Source: Heterohyrax brucei
Lineage: Eukaryota > Chordata > Mammalia > Hyracoidea > Procaviidae
Reading direction: 5' to 3'
NCBI GenBank assembly: GCA_028571685.1
Contig: CM053142.1
Span: 132,858,796-132,922,795 of the forward strand
DNA length: 64,000 nt
Shown: one piece after another, positions 10,860 through 23,052 of the stretch
Layout of the letters: each line of letters starts with the position of its first letter
How positions within the stretch are numbered: position 1 is the stretch's first letter
Position numbers and translations under genes: made by a program
Notes under the pieces: model-generated
Told to the model about the DNA's origin: nothing
What the model saw: only the letters and a program-made list of their open reading frames with translations
Database searches by the model: none

Positions 10860-12580
10860 GTTATTCATGGCAAGAAATCTCCTAATGGTTAAAAACAGGT
10901 TCACCTACCTTCTTATAATCACCTGTCTCTTCATAGCTAGCTCCCCTTTTACCCATATCCCCCCGCTCCCTACTTAACACCCTTAACCTAACTTATTCTT
11001 TCTTGAACCACACTGCTAAATTCCAGGGATGCTAGATCTGTTTGTGCCTCTCCGTAAGCACTTACACAGCACTTCTAGCCCCTAGGGAGACATGGACACT
11101 GACCACAGTCCATCTGACATATACTAAAGATAAAGGGTCCACCTTTCTTTATAGAGCACTCTTATTAGAAGTTAACCAACCACCTTGGAGAGTTGAACAA
11201 TATCATTATTCGAAACCTTCGTGGAGGCACACAATCCCTCCCCTACACCCCCACCGAAATCTCAGGACCAATAGTCCCCAGCTTAACCCTCTTAAGGCGA
11301 ACTCTGTCCTGCATACAACAAATAGATAAAGGCCCAAACCTAGGACACCTAGAGTCTGAGCTCTTCAGCAATAGTATAAGAATATAATCTCCACCACAGG
11401 AGCCAGATTCAAAGGGTTAACTACTCCTTTTCCTCCTCAGCCAAAGGCATGTTTCTCCAACCAGTACATTTCTCAGGACTGCCTCAGCTCCAAGATGTGT
11501 CCTCTGAAAGGTGTCTTGCCCTAAGCCAAAGCCTCTTTCCCTTGACTAACACCCTCCCCTGCTCCTGACAACCTTCTAAAATAAGACCCCTTTTAGAGTG
11601 AGCCCTTACCAACAACTTTCCCGTCTGGAGTAATGAACAATCCACTAGGTAGGGTCATATCATTTCCTCCACCTTTCTCCCTACATGTCAGGATATGTCT
11701 CCTAGAAGATGGTCTTTTCTTCTTTTGTGGGGACAAGGTATATTCCTGCCTACCCACAAACTGGATGGGAACATACACTCTGATCTACTTATCCCCAAAT
11801 ATTGATATTGCCCTTCCTAACCAATCCTTTCCAGCTCCTGTACAAGTCTCAGTCATGTCAAAGAGGGCACCCATCCTTACACCTCTGTTAACTGCCCTGG
11901 GAGTCACAGTGGGTACTGGTAGCTGAATAGGAGGGTTAAGCACCTGACTATTATTTCCACCTACTAACACAAAACCCACAGGAAACCATGGAGGACATAT
12001 CCAACCTGGTGTTGTTGAGTCCAACTGGATTCTCTAGCTGCTGTCACCCTACAAAACAGACATGCCCTGGATCTGTTAACTGTAGTAAAAGGGCACACTT
12101 GTCTCTTTCTGGATGAAGAATGCTGTATTCTGTCAACCACTCTGGCCTAGTCTGAGAGGCAGCTAAAAAGCTTTCAGAGAGAGGCCAATTTACAAAGACA
12201 GCAAGGAGGCTACTGGTATACCTGGCTATAGTCACAAAAACGGCTTTCCTGGCTTCTTCCATTTATAAAACCTCTTATCCTACTCATTTTAGGACTCTCT
12301 CTCAGCCTGGTCCTATTTACAGCCATAACACAACTGATTCAGCTGTCCATCCGCAACTTAACCCACCAATAAGTGAACCACATTCTGCTCCTCCAAGACA
12401 CTCGACAAGAACTATACCAAAATCTCTCTAAAAACAACCAACAGACCTCCCTCTTTACAGAATGCCAGGAGACCACAGGGCCCCTGACTCCCCATGTACC
12501 CTACAACAAGTCAACGACTCTTGTCAGCAGGAAACAGCTAGAAATATAACTATGCCCCTCTGTCCTTAAACCAAAACGTT
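10860..12580 (+). pseudogene. env: Retroviral envelope remnant (surface and transmembrane parts)
   Basis: Recognisable marks in order: a hydrophobic leader near 10870-10950; the surface-subunit Cys-X-X-Cys site at 11030-11041, where the codon after the first Cys is a TAG stop; a hydrophobic fusion-peptide-like stretch near 11893-11925; the transmembrane-subunit C-X6-C-C motif with Cys codons at 12100, 12121 and 12124; and a membrane anchor near 12256-12330. The C-X6-C-C type marks a gamma-like env. Many stops and frameshifts break every frame, so no product is possible. Confidence 0.78.
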
Positions 12581-12589
12581 GAGAGTTGA

Positions 12590-13001
12590 GGGAACTCTGT
12601 CCCTGGATTTTAGAGAGTTTTGGCAAGAGCCCTCTTCTGCCATTACACAAAAGCAGGAATTTGACCACAAACAAAACTTTATGCCTCCAATCCCCATCCT
12701 CCTAATAAAAGGTCTTTCTTTATCAAAACTTGACCATCAACAAACCTTACCCCCTTCCCCTTCTAACCAACACATCTTCCTTATCAGACCATAAATCCAC
12801 TAGTCAGAATTTCTTGCTACCTCCTCTCTCTTTTAATTAACATTCTTTCCTTATCAAACCATAAATCCCCTCACCCAACACTACCTCACTGGAACTTTAA
12901 AACTATAAAAAACCTGACTGGCCATGAGGGGCTGATCCATTCCTTGGCTCAGACCCCATTCTCTTTCTCTGACCCTGTTTTCTGCCATTCTCTCCCCAAC
13001 A
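12590..13001 (+). repeat. 3' LTR remnant of the endogenous retrovirus
   Basis: Follows the env remnant and ends ttctctccccaaca, like the 5' LTR end. It contains two related segments near 12775-12795 and 12848-12868 (ttccttatca.accataaatc), a probable internal duplication in U3, and a TATA-like ctataaaaaac near 12903. The left boundary is uncertain. Confidence 0.5.
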
Positions 13002-13284
13002 ATATGAATCTAGGAGAATTGAAAGATGTCAAAAATGAATTGGAATACATAAAGATTAATATTCTTGAAACTAATGAGCTGAAATGGACTAGTCTTGACG
13101 ATTATGAATTAATCACATGGCCTACAATGTCAGTAATGACAAATTAAAGAGGAATGCTGCTGTATTCATCATCAAGACGAACATTTCAAGATCTATCCTG
13201 AAGTACAACAATGCCAGTGATAGGAAAATACAAGTCTATCAGGAAGATCAGTTACTATGACTGTTATTCAGATTTACACACCGG

Positions 13285-13790
13285 TTGTTACTGGACAAGG
13301 CTCTGGAGTCTGTGGCTACCTGCCACCCAATAAACCAACTGTGGAGACAGGTGTGGAGGAATGATCAAACACTTTTTATTATCTGTGTGCTAGCAATGCA
13401 GGGAACAGAGGGGAATACTTCCACCAAAGTCTGTTCAAAACCATTAAGCAAGATCAGAGTACTTAAAGGCAGGGAGGAGGCTACATGCAAGTGCAGGTAC
13501 GAATGTCAGGGAAACAAAGAAGAGTGATGGGAGGAAGAAAAGGGCATCCATCTGAGGACCTCAGGGGTCTTTTGCAGATATTCATCAGGTGCTGGGGTCT
13601 GGAGATTCTTGATGGTCATGAAAAGGGGGTCCCCGAGCTGGCTTCTACAAGTTAATGTGTGATTTCTGGGGCCAGGAACTGTAGAAAAACAACAAATATT
13701 CAGTCCTGAAAGAAAGGTAAAGAATCAGTCCTGATGGCTCACTTCAATTCTCTCTGTTGTTAAAAAAAAAAGGAATTATCAGTTACACAA
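13285..13790 (-). mobile_element. Unclassified LTR-like insertion in the RTE
   Basis: About 500 bases with no RTE similarity that interrupt the RTE endonuclease region, which reads on from about 13795. It contains 'cactttttattatctg', a reverse-strand poly(A)-like signal, a poly(A) run at 13761-13770, and TG.../...CA-type ends near tgttactgg and gttacaca. Orientation and family are guesses. A clear target duplication is not visible. Confidence 0.45.
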
Positions 13791-16165
13791 TCATTACTAT
13801 AATAGATGAAGAAACAAAGTTTTTACTAACTTCTGCAGTCTAAAAATGAGCAAACAGGCAATCAAGATGCATTGACAATTAATGGTGATTGGAATGCAAA
13901 AGTTTGAAACAAATATGAAGGATTCGTAGTTGGAAAATAGGGCCTAGATGATAGAAATGACGCCAGAAATCATATAATGGAATTTTGCAAATACCTGTTT
14001 TTCCACAACATAAATGGCCACTATGCATGTGGACCTTGCTAGATGGAGTATATAGAAATCAAATCAATTACATCTGTGGAGAGAGATAATACAAAAGCTC
14101 AGTATTATCACTAAGAAGAAAGCCAGAGACTGACTGAGGAACAGACTGTCAACTGTTCATATGCAAGTTCAGGATAAAGCTGAAAAAAATTAAATACCAC
14201 CCATGAAAGTCAAAGTATGACCTTAAGTATACATCACCTGAATTTAGACCATCTTAATAAAAGATTTGACACACTGGACACTAATGAGTGAATACTAGAC
14301 AACTTGTGGGATGACATTAAAGACATCAGACATGAAGAAAACAAAAGGCCATTAAAAAGACAAAAAAGAAACTACTAAGATGGACATCACAAGAGACTAT
14401 GAAACTTGCTTTTGAATGTAGAGTAGCTAAAGTGAATGAAAGAAAAGATGATATTAAAGAGTAGAATAGAAGGTTTCAAAACAAAGTAAAGCATTATGAT
14501 GAACTATTCAAAGACCTGTAGTTAGAGAACCAAAAGGGAAGAACAAGCTTAATATCTCTCAAGCTGAAAGAACTGGAGAGAAAATCCAGGTCTTGAGTTC
14601 CACTTTTGGAGGATTCTATGGGCAAAATATTCGATGATGCAGGAAGCATCGAAAGAAGATGGGAGGAACACAGAGGTAGCATATAATCAAGAACTGATGG
14701 TATCGAAGGAAAAAGCCTAAGCCACACTGAAGACATTAGCAAAAAACAAGGCTCTAGGAATTGACAGAGTATCAACTGAGATGTTTCAACCAACAGATTC
14801 AGTCTTTGAGGTGCTGACTAATCTCTGCCAAGAAATTTGGAAGACAGTTACCTGACAATCAACTGGAAGAGATCCATATTTGTGCCCAGTGCAAAGGTGA
14901 TCCAACAGAATGTGGAAATCATCGAACATTATCACTATCACACATGACTAAAATTTTGCTGAAGATCATTAAAAAATGGTTGAAGCAGTACATTGACAGG
15001 GAATTTCCAGAAATTCAGGCTAGACTGAGAAGAGGATATGGGAGGAGGAATAAGACCACTGATGTCAGATGGATCCTGGCTGAAAACAGAGAATACCAAA
15101 AAGGTGTTTACCTGTGTTTACTATGCAAAGGCATCTAACCGTGTGGATCATAACAGGTTATGGATAACATTGCAAAGAATGAGCGTTCCAGAACACTTAA
15201 TCATGTTCATGAGGACTTGCACATACACCAAGAGGCAATCATTTGTACAAAACAAAGGGATACTGCAAGTTTAAAATAATAAAGTTGTAGATTAGAGTTG
15301 TATCCTTTCACTATATTTATTCAATCTGTATGCTGAGCAAATAATCTGAGAAGGTAGATTATGTGAAGAATCTGACATCAGAATTGGAGGAAGACTCATT
15401 AACAACTTTTGATGTGCAGATAACACAACCTTGCTTGCTGAAAGTGAAGGTGGTTTGGAGCACTTCATGATGAATATAAGCCTTCAATATGGGTTCCGTC
15501 TCAACATAAGGAAAACAAAAATCCTCAAAACTGTTCCAGTAACCAACATCATGATAAATGGAGAAAATACTGACACTGTCAAAGATTTCATTTTATTTGG
15601 ATCCCAAATCATCTCCCATGGAAGCAGCAGTCAAGAAATCAGATGGCATGTTATGTTATGCATATTCTTTCCAGCATTAAAAAGCAAAAATGTTACTTTG
15701 ATGGCTAAGGCATCCCTACCCGAAGCCATAGTATTTTTAATTGCCTCATAAATATGTTAAACCTGGACAAGGAATAAGAAAGAAGATTTAATGCTTTTGA
15801 ATTATGGTGTTGGCTAAGAACATTGAATATACCTTGGATTGCCAGAAGAACCAACAAATCTGTCTTGGAAGAAGTACAGCCAGAATGCTCCTTAGAAGCA
15901 AGTATGGTAAGACTTGGTCTTTAGTGCTTTGGACATGTTATCAGGACAGACTAGCACCATGAGAAGGACATTGTGCTTGTTAAACTGGAGAGTTAGCAAG
16001 AAAGCAGAAGATTTTCAATAAGATGGACTGACATAGTGGCTGCAATAACAGGCTTAAGCATAGCAACAGTTTTGAGGATAGTTTGGGTAGTGTTTTGCTC
16101 TGTTGTACACTGGGTTACTATGAGTCAGAAGTGACTGAAGGGTATCAAGTGACAGCAACATGTGA

Positions 16166-16789
16166 CATCCTAAGGAGGCCTGATTCACTTTAGCTCTTTA
16201 ATATTGATTCATGAATAGTATCAGAGAAGAGTACTTTCTCCAGTTTCCTGGAAGAACAGTTCACCAGGCTCATCAGTACTGACATCAGGATGTAATGTGC
16301 TTGATTGGTTCTCATAAGTAGAATTTTCTCTTTGTAAAAACGAGTTTAGAATATTGCTATCTATATCTTGCCATCAAAATGATTTTAAGCTTGATTGATG
16401 ACATGCTATTGAAGAATAACCTCATTTAATCTAATTTAATAAAATCAGAAGTCCTATAACGTAGATGCACATAATTTTGAAATACAATAATTTTGGCTTA
16501 TTGTTAATTTGGATCATGTTGAGAAAATAATTTTTATTGTTAAAAGAAATGGTCCATTTTACTGTCTGGATTGTAGACTGATGAATTTAATTAACAGTCT
16601 CTTTAAATTTTCATTGAAAGCATATTTTCAAATATCAAATGATAAAAGGCAAGACAAACAAAATTAAAACAATGCTTAAAGTGCTGTTTCAGATAAGTCT
16701 GAGAAGGCATAAACATGTTACATAAAGGAAATAATTATCTCAATACCACCATTAAGAGACATGCCTGGAACAGGAATCTGTAATGACAC
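16166..16789. other. No gene or recognisable repeat seen
   Basis: AT-rich stretch between the RTE tail and the next LTR. No coding signal, SINE boxes or LTR ends are apparent. Confidence 0.5.
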
Positions 16790-17259
16790 TGCTGTGAATT
16801 GAATTGTGTCCCCTGAAAATGTACAGCAATTTGGTTAGGCTGTGACTCCTGGTATTGTGTGATGTTTCTATACACTGTATCCCTGCCTCTGTGATGTTAA
16901 TAAGGCAGGATGGACTGCAGTTGTGTTGATGTGGCAAGATTCAATGTGTAAGATTAAATTGTATCTTGAGGCAATCTCTTGGAACATAAAGGAAAGGGAA
17001 GCAAGGAGAGAGTTGGGGACTTCATACCATTAAGAAGTAGTACCAGGAGCAGAGCATGTTCTTTGGCCTCAGGGTCCCTTTACCTCAAAAACTCCCAGTC
17101 CAGGGGAAGACTGATGACAAAGACCTTCCCCAAGAGCCGAAAGAAAAAGTCTTCCTCTGGAGCTGACACCCTGAATTTGGACTTGTAGCCTACTGCACTA
17201 TAACACAATAAAATTTCTCTTGTTAAAGCCATCCACTTGTGGTGTTTCTGGCTAAAACA
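16790..17259 (+). mobile_element. Solo LTR, ERVL/MaLR-like
   Basis: Starts TGCTGTGAATTGAATTGTGT and ends GGCTAAAACA, with an AATAAA at about 17206. It is colinear with 244-775 (for example 'ctgaatttggacttgtagcc' near the 3' end) but lacks a few bases at its 3' terminus. Confidence 0.78.
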
Positions 17260-17348
17260 AATGCCAAATAAAAAACATAGACATCATCTCCTCTCAGCCA
17301 TAAGAAAATGGAAACTAGGGATCAGAAACACTTAGCAACTAATCACCA

Positions 17349-17514
17349 AACCAAAATCCAAGCCTGCTGCTGTTGAGTCCATTCTGACTCATAGTGACCC
17401 TACAGGACAAGGTAGAACTGCCCCATAGAGTTTCCAAAGGGTGCCTGGTGGATTTGAACTACTAATTTTTTGGTTAGCAGTGGTAGCGCTTTAGCACTAT
17501 GCCACCAGGGTTTC
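17349..17514 (-). mobile_element. AfroSINE, short form
   Basis: Reverse complement of the family: left tail 'gttgagtccattctgactca', then gaactgccccatagagtttcc, a B-box complement near ggatttgaact, and a right end gccaccagggtttc. Complete short form. Confidence 0.9.
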
Positions 17515-17814
17515 TAACTGTTATTGCCAGAAGACTAGACTTAGGTTTCCTCACTCCTAATAGAGCATTGCTATGGTTGTTTTTCCATTAATTGCCTGTA
17601 ATGAGACTGATCACATCCATCATGGCCATCTTTATGATGGATACAAATGACCAGAGTCTAATTCACGAGTCATCATTATAAAACAGTTCAAAATGATTAG
17701 TGAGGTTTACCCCTCCATTTCATGTCATAACTATCCTGGCTTTTCTGCTTGACTATATGACCATAATAACACTGTCCATCTTTCTGGTTATCTATTTGAA
17801 TCCTGGATAAAAAG

Positions 17815-17978
17815 AATTAGCCCTGGCGGCAAAGTGGTTAAAAAATATGGCCACTGACCAAAATGTCATCAGCTTGACTCTACCAGTCACTTCTTGAAAC
17901 CCTATGGGACAGTTCTAGTCTGTCTTCTAGGGTTGTTATTGCTGCAAACTGACTTGACATTTTGGTTTGTTTCTTACA
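17815..17978 (+). mobile_element. AfroSINE, short form
   Basis: Head agccctggcggcaaagtggtt, then 'tcttgaaaccctatgggaca' and a tail aaactgacttgacattttggtttg. Diverged but complete. Confidence 0.85.
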
Positions 17979-18029
17979 CAGAGTTGTATAATTTATTCAA
18001 AGAATGAGAAAACTTGCTATTTGTGAAGT

Positions 18030-18180
18030 ATTTCACAAATAAGAAAGCATTTTCATACATATCACAGTTCTATGAGATACTATTTCCACTTCACATATGC
18101 AAGAAATGAACTCTCCAATATTATGTAGCTTCTGTGCTGCAGAATTAGACTAGAAACCAGTGCTCTTTCACCATTGTAAT
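18030..18180 (-). repeat. MIR SINE relic
   Basis: Reads as worn antisense MIR ('gcaagaaatgaactctccaa' to 'ccagtgctctttcaccattg'). Ancient and diverged, called by eye. Confidence 0.5.
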
Positions 18181-18234
18181 TTTTGAGTCCCTCTTTTAAA
18201 ATATAATGTTTACATAATGACATCTTTGTTTCCT

Positions 18235-20070
18235 TATATTCATTGTTTTGCCTGCGCTTTATATTTGTGATTCCCCCTATTTGGATTGATATCTAGTTGT
18301 TCTGTTCTGTGTTCTAGTCTTAGGTTGTTACCTGGTGTTACTGATTTTCTATCCAAAGGACTCCCTTTAATATTTCTTGTAGTTTGGTTTGGTTTTTGCA
18401 GATTCCCTAAACTTCTGTTTATCTTGAAATGTCTAATTTTGCCATCATATTTGACAGACAGTTTTGCTGGATATGTAATTCTTGGCTGACAATTATTTTC
18501 CTTCATGGCTTTCTATATGACATCCCATTGCCTTCCTGCTGCATGGTTTCTGCTGAATAGTCTGAATTGTGTCTAATTGACCCTCCTTTGTTGGTTATTT
18601 TTCATTTACCTCTAGCCATTTTTAAAAGTGTCTCCTCTTCTTTAGTTTTGGCAAGTTTGATTATAACACGCCTTTGTGTCTTTCTCTTGGGATTTGTCTT
18701 GTATTGAGTTTAGTGAGTATCTTAGATTGGAAATCCTACAGCTGCTAACCAAAAGGTCAACAGTTCAAATCCATGAGGTGGTCCTTGGAAACTCTATAGG
18801 GCAGTTCTATTCTGACCTTTGTATTTCTTGAAATGTGATGATATTATGTGCTTTATCTTCAACCTCACTAATTCAGGCTCCCATTGTCTCAGTTCTACCC
18901 CTTTGACTTTCTACTGAGTTGTCTAATTCTGTAATTTCATTATTAGTTTCCTGAATTTCTAATCCTTGCTGCTCAATGCTTTCTTACAGGTTTTTAAATT
19001 TGTCATTAACCTCTGCTGCATTGTGCCTTATCTCCTTCCTTATCTCTCGAAGAGTTCTAAATATTAATCTTTTGTGTTCTACTTCTGATAATTCTAGGAA
19101 GTTCTCTTCATCTGGAAAATATGATTCTCTCTTTTGGGAGCTTTCTGAAGAGATCGTGGTCCACCCTTTTAAGTGCTTTGATATGGACTGCTGTTTTCAA
19201 CCCATCAGCAAACTGTAGTTATTATTTTTGTCTACTGCATTCCTGCTTCTTGTTTCAAAATGTACAGTTTACTTTCATATATGGATTCAATTTAGGCATC
19301 CTAGTGGTCAGTTTTCCAGTGTGTAGTGCAGGCTCTCACCTACTGTCCTAGATGGGCATGTATAATTGGTACAGGCACAGGGGTCTGGCTGCAGCCACCG
19401 AGAAAGGCCAGAGGGGTTAACAGCTGTACCTGGGTGTTTGTGAGGTTGTCATGTCCCCTCACATCTGAATCTAGGTGAAGGAACACTTTCTGCCTTGATT
19501 TTCCAGCTTAGGGGAGTGGGCATAAAACCTTTTTTTTTTCTTTTTCCACATTCCCCTGAGTTTGCCAAACTGCTTCCATCTCTGAGTGTCAGAGAATGGC
19601 TCAAGGCAGGCTTAAGAAGTGCTACTTCCGGCTCAGTTAATGGTAATCACACTCCAGAGTCAGGCACAGTGCAGGGAAGGGAGGAGGAAGTACCCTGAGA
19701 AGGGAGACAGGCACACATAGAAGGAAAGATTGAGATCCACACATGGCAGGTTACACAAAATGACTTGATTTTTGATGATCTGGTGGCTGTCCCTCACTGG
19801 CTGTAAAGATGTAAGCAGATTCTCCAGACAATCATCTCCACGCTGCACCCACCACATGGCTTCCACCCTGCTGATCAGGTCTGTGGAATCCCATGTATTC
19901 CCAGTGCTGTTCTCCCTTTTCCTTTGCTCAGTCCAATTTCTCAACTTTCCTTTGATGTTCAGGGATCCTAGATTTCATATGTTCTAGCATCACTGTTATT
20001 TGGGGTTTTTGTTGTTAAAGAGGCTACAGGAAGTGTCCATCTACTCCACCATCTTGGCCCCAACTCCTCA
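18235..20070 (-). mobile_element. L1/HAL1-type element, ORF1 half with 5' end, minus strand
   Basis: The right end holds the complement of an L1 start (ccaccatcttggccccaac, about 20048-20066), so the 5' end is present. The ORF1 C-terminal domain is visible as a YPAKLS..YDGKI-like stretch near 18420-18480 (minus). No ORF2 sequence follows at the left end, a layout like HAL1 (half-L1), though simple truncation is equally possible. A SINE fragment interrupts it at 18731-18818. All frames carry stops. Confidence 0.7.
18731..18818 (+). mobile_element. AfroSINE fragment
   Basis: 'gctgctaaccaaaaggtcaa' through cagttcaaatccatgaggtgg to 'atagggcagttctattctga': the central part of the SINE, lacking the start of the head and the tail. 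Inserted in the antisense L1/HAL1 element. Confidence 0.8.
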
Positions 20071-20175
20071 CCATTTTACCTTTTGACAATTATTTAAGAA
20101 ATAGTTTATCTTCTATTCTAATAGACATAATTAACTCAAGTCCAAAAAACGAATGAAGGCCAAATGTTTTCCTCA

Positions 20176-20395
20176 TCCACTATGAGTGGTGCAAACAGTT
20201 AATGTGTTTGGCTGCTGACACAAATACTGGAGGAGATTCATGACTACCTGGAGGTGTCTCAGAAAAAAGGCCTGATGATCTACTTTAGAAAAATCAGCCA
20301 TTAAAAACCCTATGAAGCACAGTTCTACTCTGATACACATGGAGTCGTCCTGACTCAGGACTGATTTGGTGGCAACTGGTTTGGTTTTCACTGTT
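20176..20395 (+). mobile_element. AfroSINE, long form
   Basis: Head 'gagtggtgcaaacagttaat' and middle 'aggcctgatgatctacttta', then cctatgaagcacagttctactctg and a tail ggtggcaactggtttggtttt. A long-form subtype that begins with gtgcaaacagttaa, also seen at 40422. Confidence 0.85.
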
Positions 20396-20633
20396 CTAAT
20401 ACTTGATAAAGCCAAGTTTGAACAAAGGAGGTTTAAACATTTATCATGGAATATATTAATTCATAAAAACATATACTGAACATCTACTTTGCACCAGATA
20501 CTGTTACTTATGAGGGAACAAATCTGTTGCTGAGAAGATTAAATTTAATAATGTAAGTTAAAATAATTTGTAAATTATAAACACTAATGTAGGATACTAT
20601 TAGAGAAGAAATTCATAAATTAGTAGGGGCCTA

Positions 20634-21117
20634 TGCCTTAGTCGTCTAGTGCTGCTTTAATGAAGCAGCATTTTTTACAATGAGAATTTTATCTGTCGCA
20701 GTCCAATAAGCTAAAAGTCCAAATTCAAGGTGTTAGCTCCAGGGGAAGGCTTTCTCCACTGGCTCTGGAGGAAGGTACTTGTCATTCTTCTGGATTAGAA
20801 GCTCCTGAGGCTCACAGATCCCAGGCTTTTCCAAAGGATATGCTCAGCTACTGGCACTGCTTCCTTTCTTGATGTTATGAGGTCCCCCAAATCTCTCTGC
20901 TAACTTCTTTCCTTTATATCTCAAGAGACTGCCTCAAGGCAGAAAACCACCTCACACATTGAGTCCCGCCCTACCAACACAGCTGCTGCCCATCCACCCT
21001 CACTGACTTCACAGAGGCAGGATTTATAAAATGAGGAACGTAACACAATACCAGAAATCATGGCCCAGACAAACTGTCACACACCTTTTTTTAGAGAACA
21101 CAATTCAATCCATGACA
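20634..21117 (-). mobile_element. Solo LTR, ERVL/MaLR-like, complete
   Basis: Runs from TGCCTTAGTCGTCTAGTGCT to caattcaatccatgaca. The flanks gccta (20629-20633) and gcctg (21118-21122) form a 5-base target duplication with one mismatch. No internal viral sequence, so it is a solo LTR. Confidence 0.85.
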
Positions 21118-22383
21118 GCCTGCAAATCTGTAAATATCAGCAGATTGGGGCATAAATTAAAGAACCCAAATGTTTAGTTTTATATTTCTAGTCCACTATG
21201 TCAAAATTACTTCTTCAAGATAAGGAAACCTAGAAATGAGAGGCTAAGTCACTTGCTAACCATCACTCCAACAGTTAACATCAAAGCCAGGTAATTGTTC
21301 TAGAAAAGGAAAAAGTTCCAGGACAAAATGAGAGGAACTGAGACTTTTTTGGAACTTGAGCATCTAAGAACATACCTATTGCTTGGCTTACCTATAACAA
21401 GGAAACATAAAACCCAAAGAAAGCCCCTAGTATCTTTTTCAGTCACATAGTAATCCTTGCTTTCGCTTTCTCATTTTGTGATTGCAGAAAGATGACCAAT
21501 GGGTTTATATATAACAGATGTCAGAAATGGAAGGCATATTATACAATGACATGGCAAAGTTGAAGTACTTACATTTCAACTACTTTATGTTTTACAAATG
21601 GGAAAAATAATGATGGTAATGCCCTATGGTAAAGCTCAAGTTATCACTTTCAATTATTATGCAGAATACTGAGAACTGGAGATTTTAAAAGATACTCTTT
21701 CCAGAGCACACTAGCAACACAGACATAAAACACCTTCAGGTCAATAAGCATGACCTACACAGACTAAATGGAATGCAGGCTTGTGAGATGCGATTAGTAA
21801 GTGGATGCTTTGCTATCAGTTCACTCTAGTCATACCAAAGTGTTTCCTCATAATTCAAAGCAATCTCAACTATTTGTCATCAACTCCTAGTGTATGAAAT
21901 GGAGCAATTCATTAAAGAACACTGCTTGTCAAACGAGAATCTATACTCCTTTAAATGAGTGGAAAATCGCCAGGCATGGAACGCAAACATAAATGATACT
22001 ATTAGAGATTCGGTGCCCACCCATTCATCTTCCTGAGTGGCAAATAACAAAGATATGCAAACACATATAAAGTACGGGCCCACTCAACTGCTCTTTAAAA
22101 AACCTGTCTCAAACCAAAGTGTGCACAGGAGAATAAAAGGATTATGAAGCAAAGGAGGAAACCAGGTACAGCAGGACCTGTGACGATATCAGCTGCAGCA
22201 CTATGTTGACCTCTGCTTACTTAGTCTGTCTACTCTGGACATTAGAGTCCTGACGGCAGATGTTAAGTGGGTCCACCAAATTTGGATATTTCTACTAACT
22301 AAACCCTTGTGCTTTGCAAATGCAGTAATTCAAAAGAATAAAACCTCCTCTGTGGAATTTTAACTAGTAGGCCTAAATATACA
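21118..22383. other. Mostly unassigned DNA with one MIR relic
   Basis: At 21215-21300 an antisense MIR-like stretch (agataaggaaacctagaaatg to tcaaagccagg) can be read. The rest shows no coding signal, SINE boxes or LTR ends. Confidence 0.45.
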
Positions 22384-22541
22384 TAAAACTCATTGCTGTC
22401 AAGTCAATTTGGACTCATAGTGATCCTACAGGACGGAGTAGAACTGCCCCACAGAGTTTCCAAGGAGCACCTGGTGGATTTGAATTGCCAACTTTTAGGT
22501 CAGCCACCAAACTCTTAGCCACCGTGTCATTAGAGTTTCCT
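22384..22541 (-). mobile_element. AfroSINE, short form
   Basis: Tail 'ctgtcaagtcaatttggact', then gaactgccccacagagtttcc and a B-box complement near gatttgaattgcc, ending attagagtttcc. Complete short form. Confidence 0.88.
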
Positions 22542-23052
22542 ATAAATATAATTTACAATGTAAATTATAAATCAAATTATAAGAATAAATATTCAGGGAA
22601 ATACACTATACCATGGAGGTAGTGTTAACTAACAATCATACTGAACTGGACATCGTAAACACAAGAAAACTAAATAATGAGGTTAGATTCTTTATCTTTC
22701 TTGTTAAAGGATAATTTTCAGAAAGTAAAATTATGACTGTCAAGCAATGACAAAATTAACATGTGTAATTAAGGAGAGAATTAGTAAGATGTTATAATAC
22801 GTTCAAAACTACTGAAGAAGAAGAAGGTGTTTATACTAAATTTAACAAAGAAAGGTTAGGATAAGATGGCTGGATTGTCCAAAAAGACAAAAATCAATTT
22901 AAAAATAGGCAAATGATCTGAATAGACATTTCTCCAAATAAGATACACAAAAGGCCAATAAACATGTGAAAAGATGTGCAATTTCATCAGTCACCAGAGA
23001 AACGAAAATCAAAACAACCATGAAATATTCCTACATGCGCACTGAAATAGCT

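Larger units (their letters stand above)
8881..13001 (+). mobile_element. Class I (gamma-like) endogenous retrovirus, RT/integrase deleted
   Basis: A 4.1 kb provirus inside the RTE. In order: short 5' LTR remnant, primer binding site, gag (capsid end and zinc knuckle), protease, then directly env, then 3' LTR remnant. Only about 220 bases lie between the protease end (about 10620) and the env start region (about 10860), so reverse transcriptase, RNase H and integrase are missing. All genes carry stops or frameshifts. Edges are approximate: LTR ends give TG at 8881-8882 and CA at about 13000, and the RTE reads on either side with at most a worn target duplication. Confidence 0.85.
8484..16165 (+). 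mobile_element. RTE (BovB-like) LINE, near full length, split by two insertions
   Basis: Host pieces are 8484-8880 (5'UTR), 13002-13284 (start of the ORF, apurinic-type endonuclease), and 13790-16165 (endonuclease, reverse transcriptase, 3' tail): about 3.05 kb, matching the 3.16 kb minus-strand copy at 32925-36085. The endonuclease DWNAKVG-like motif is near 13887-13907. The RT catalytic box near 15413-15424 reads C-A-D-N instead of Y-A-D-D, and many stops are present, so the element is dead. The right end has the tail 'ggttactatgagtcagaagt'. The split pieces join colinearly when the ERV (8881-13001) and the LTR-like block (13285-13790) are removed. Confidence 0.88.

Noticed and set aside
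18235-20070. Host exons in the open stretches of 18240-18506 or 19121-19351
   Set aside because: The minus strand reads as L1 ORF1, and the plus-strand frames are its complement.
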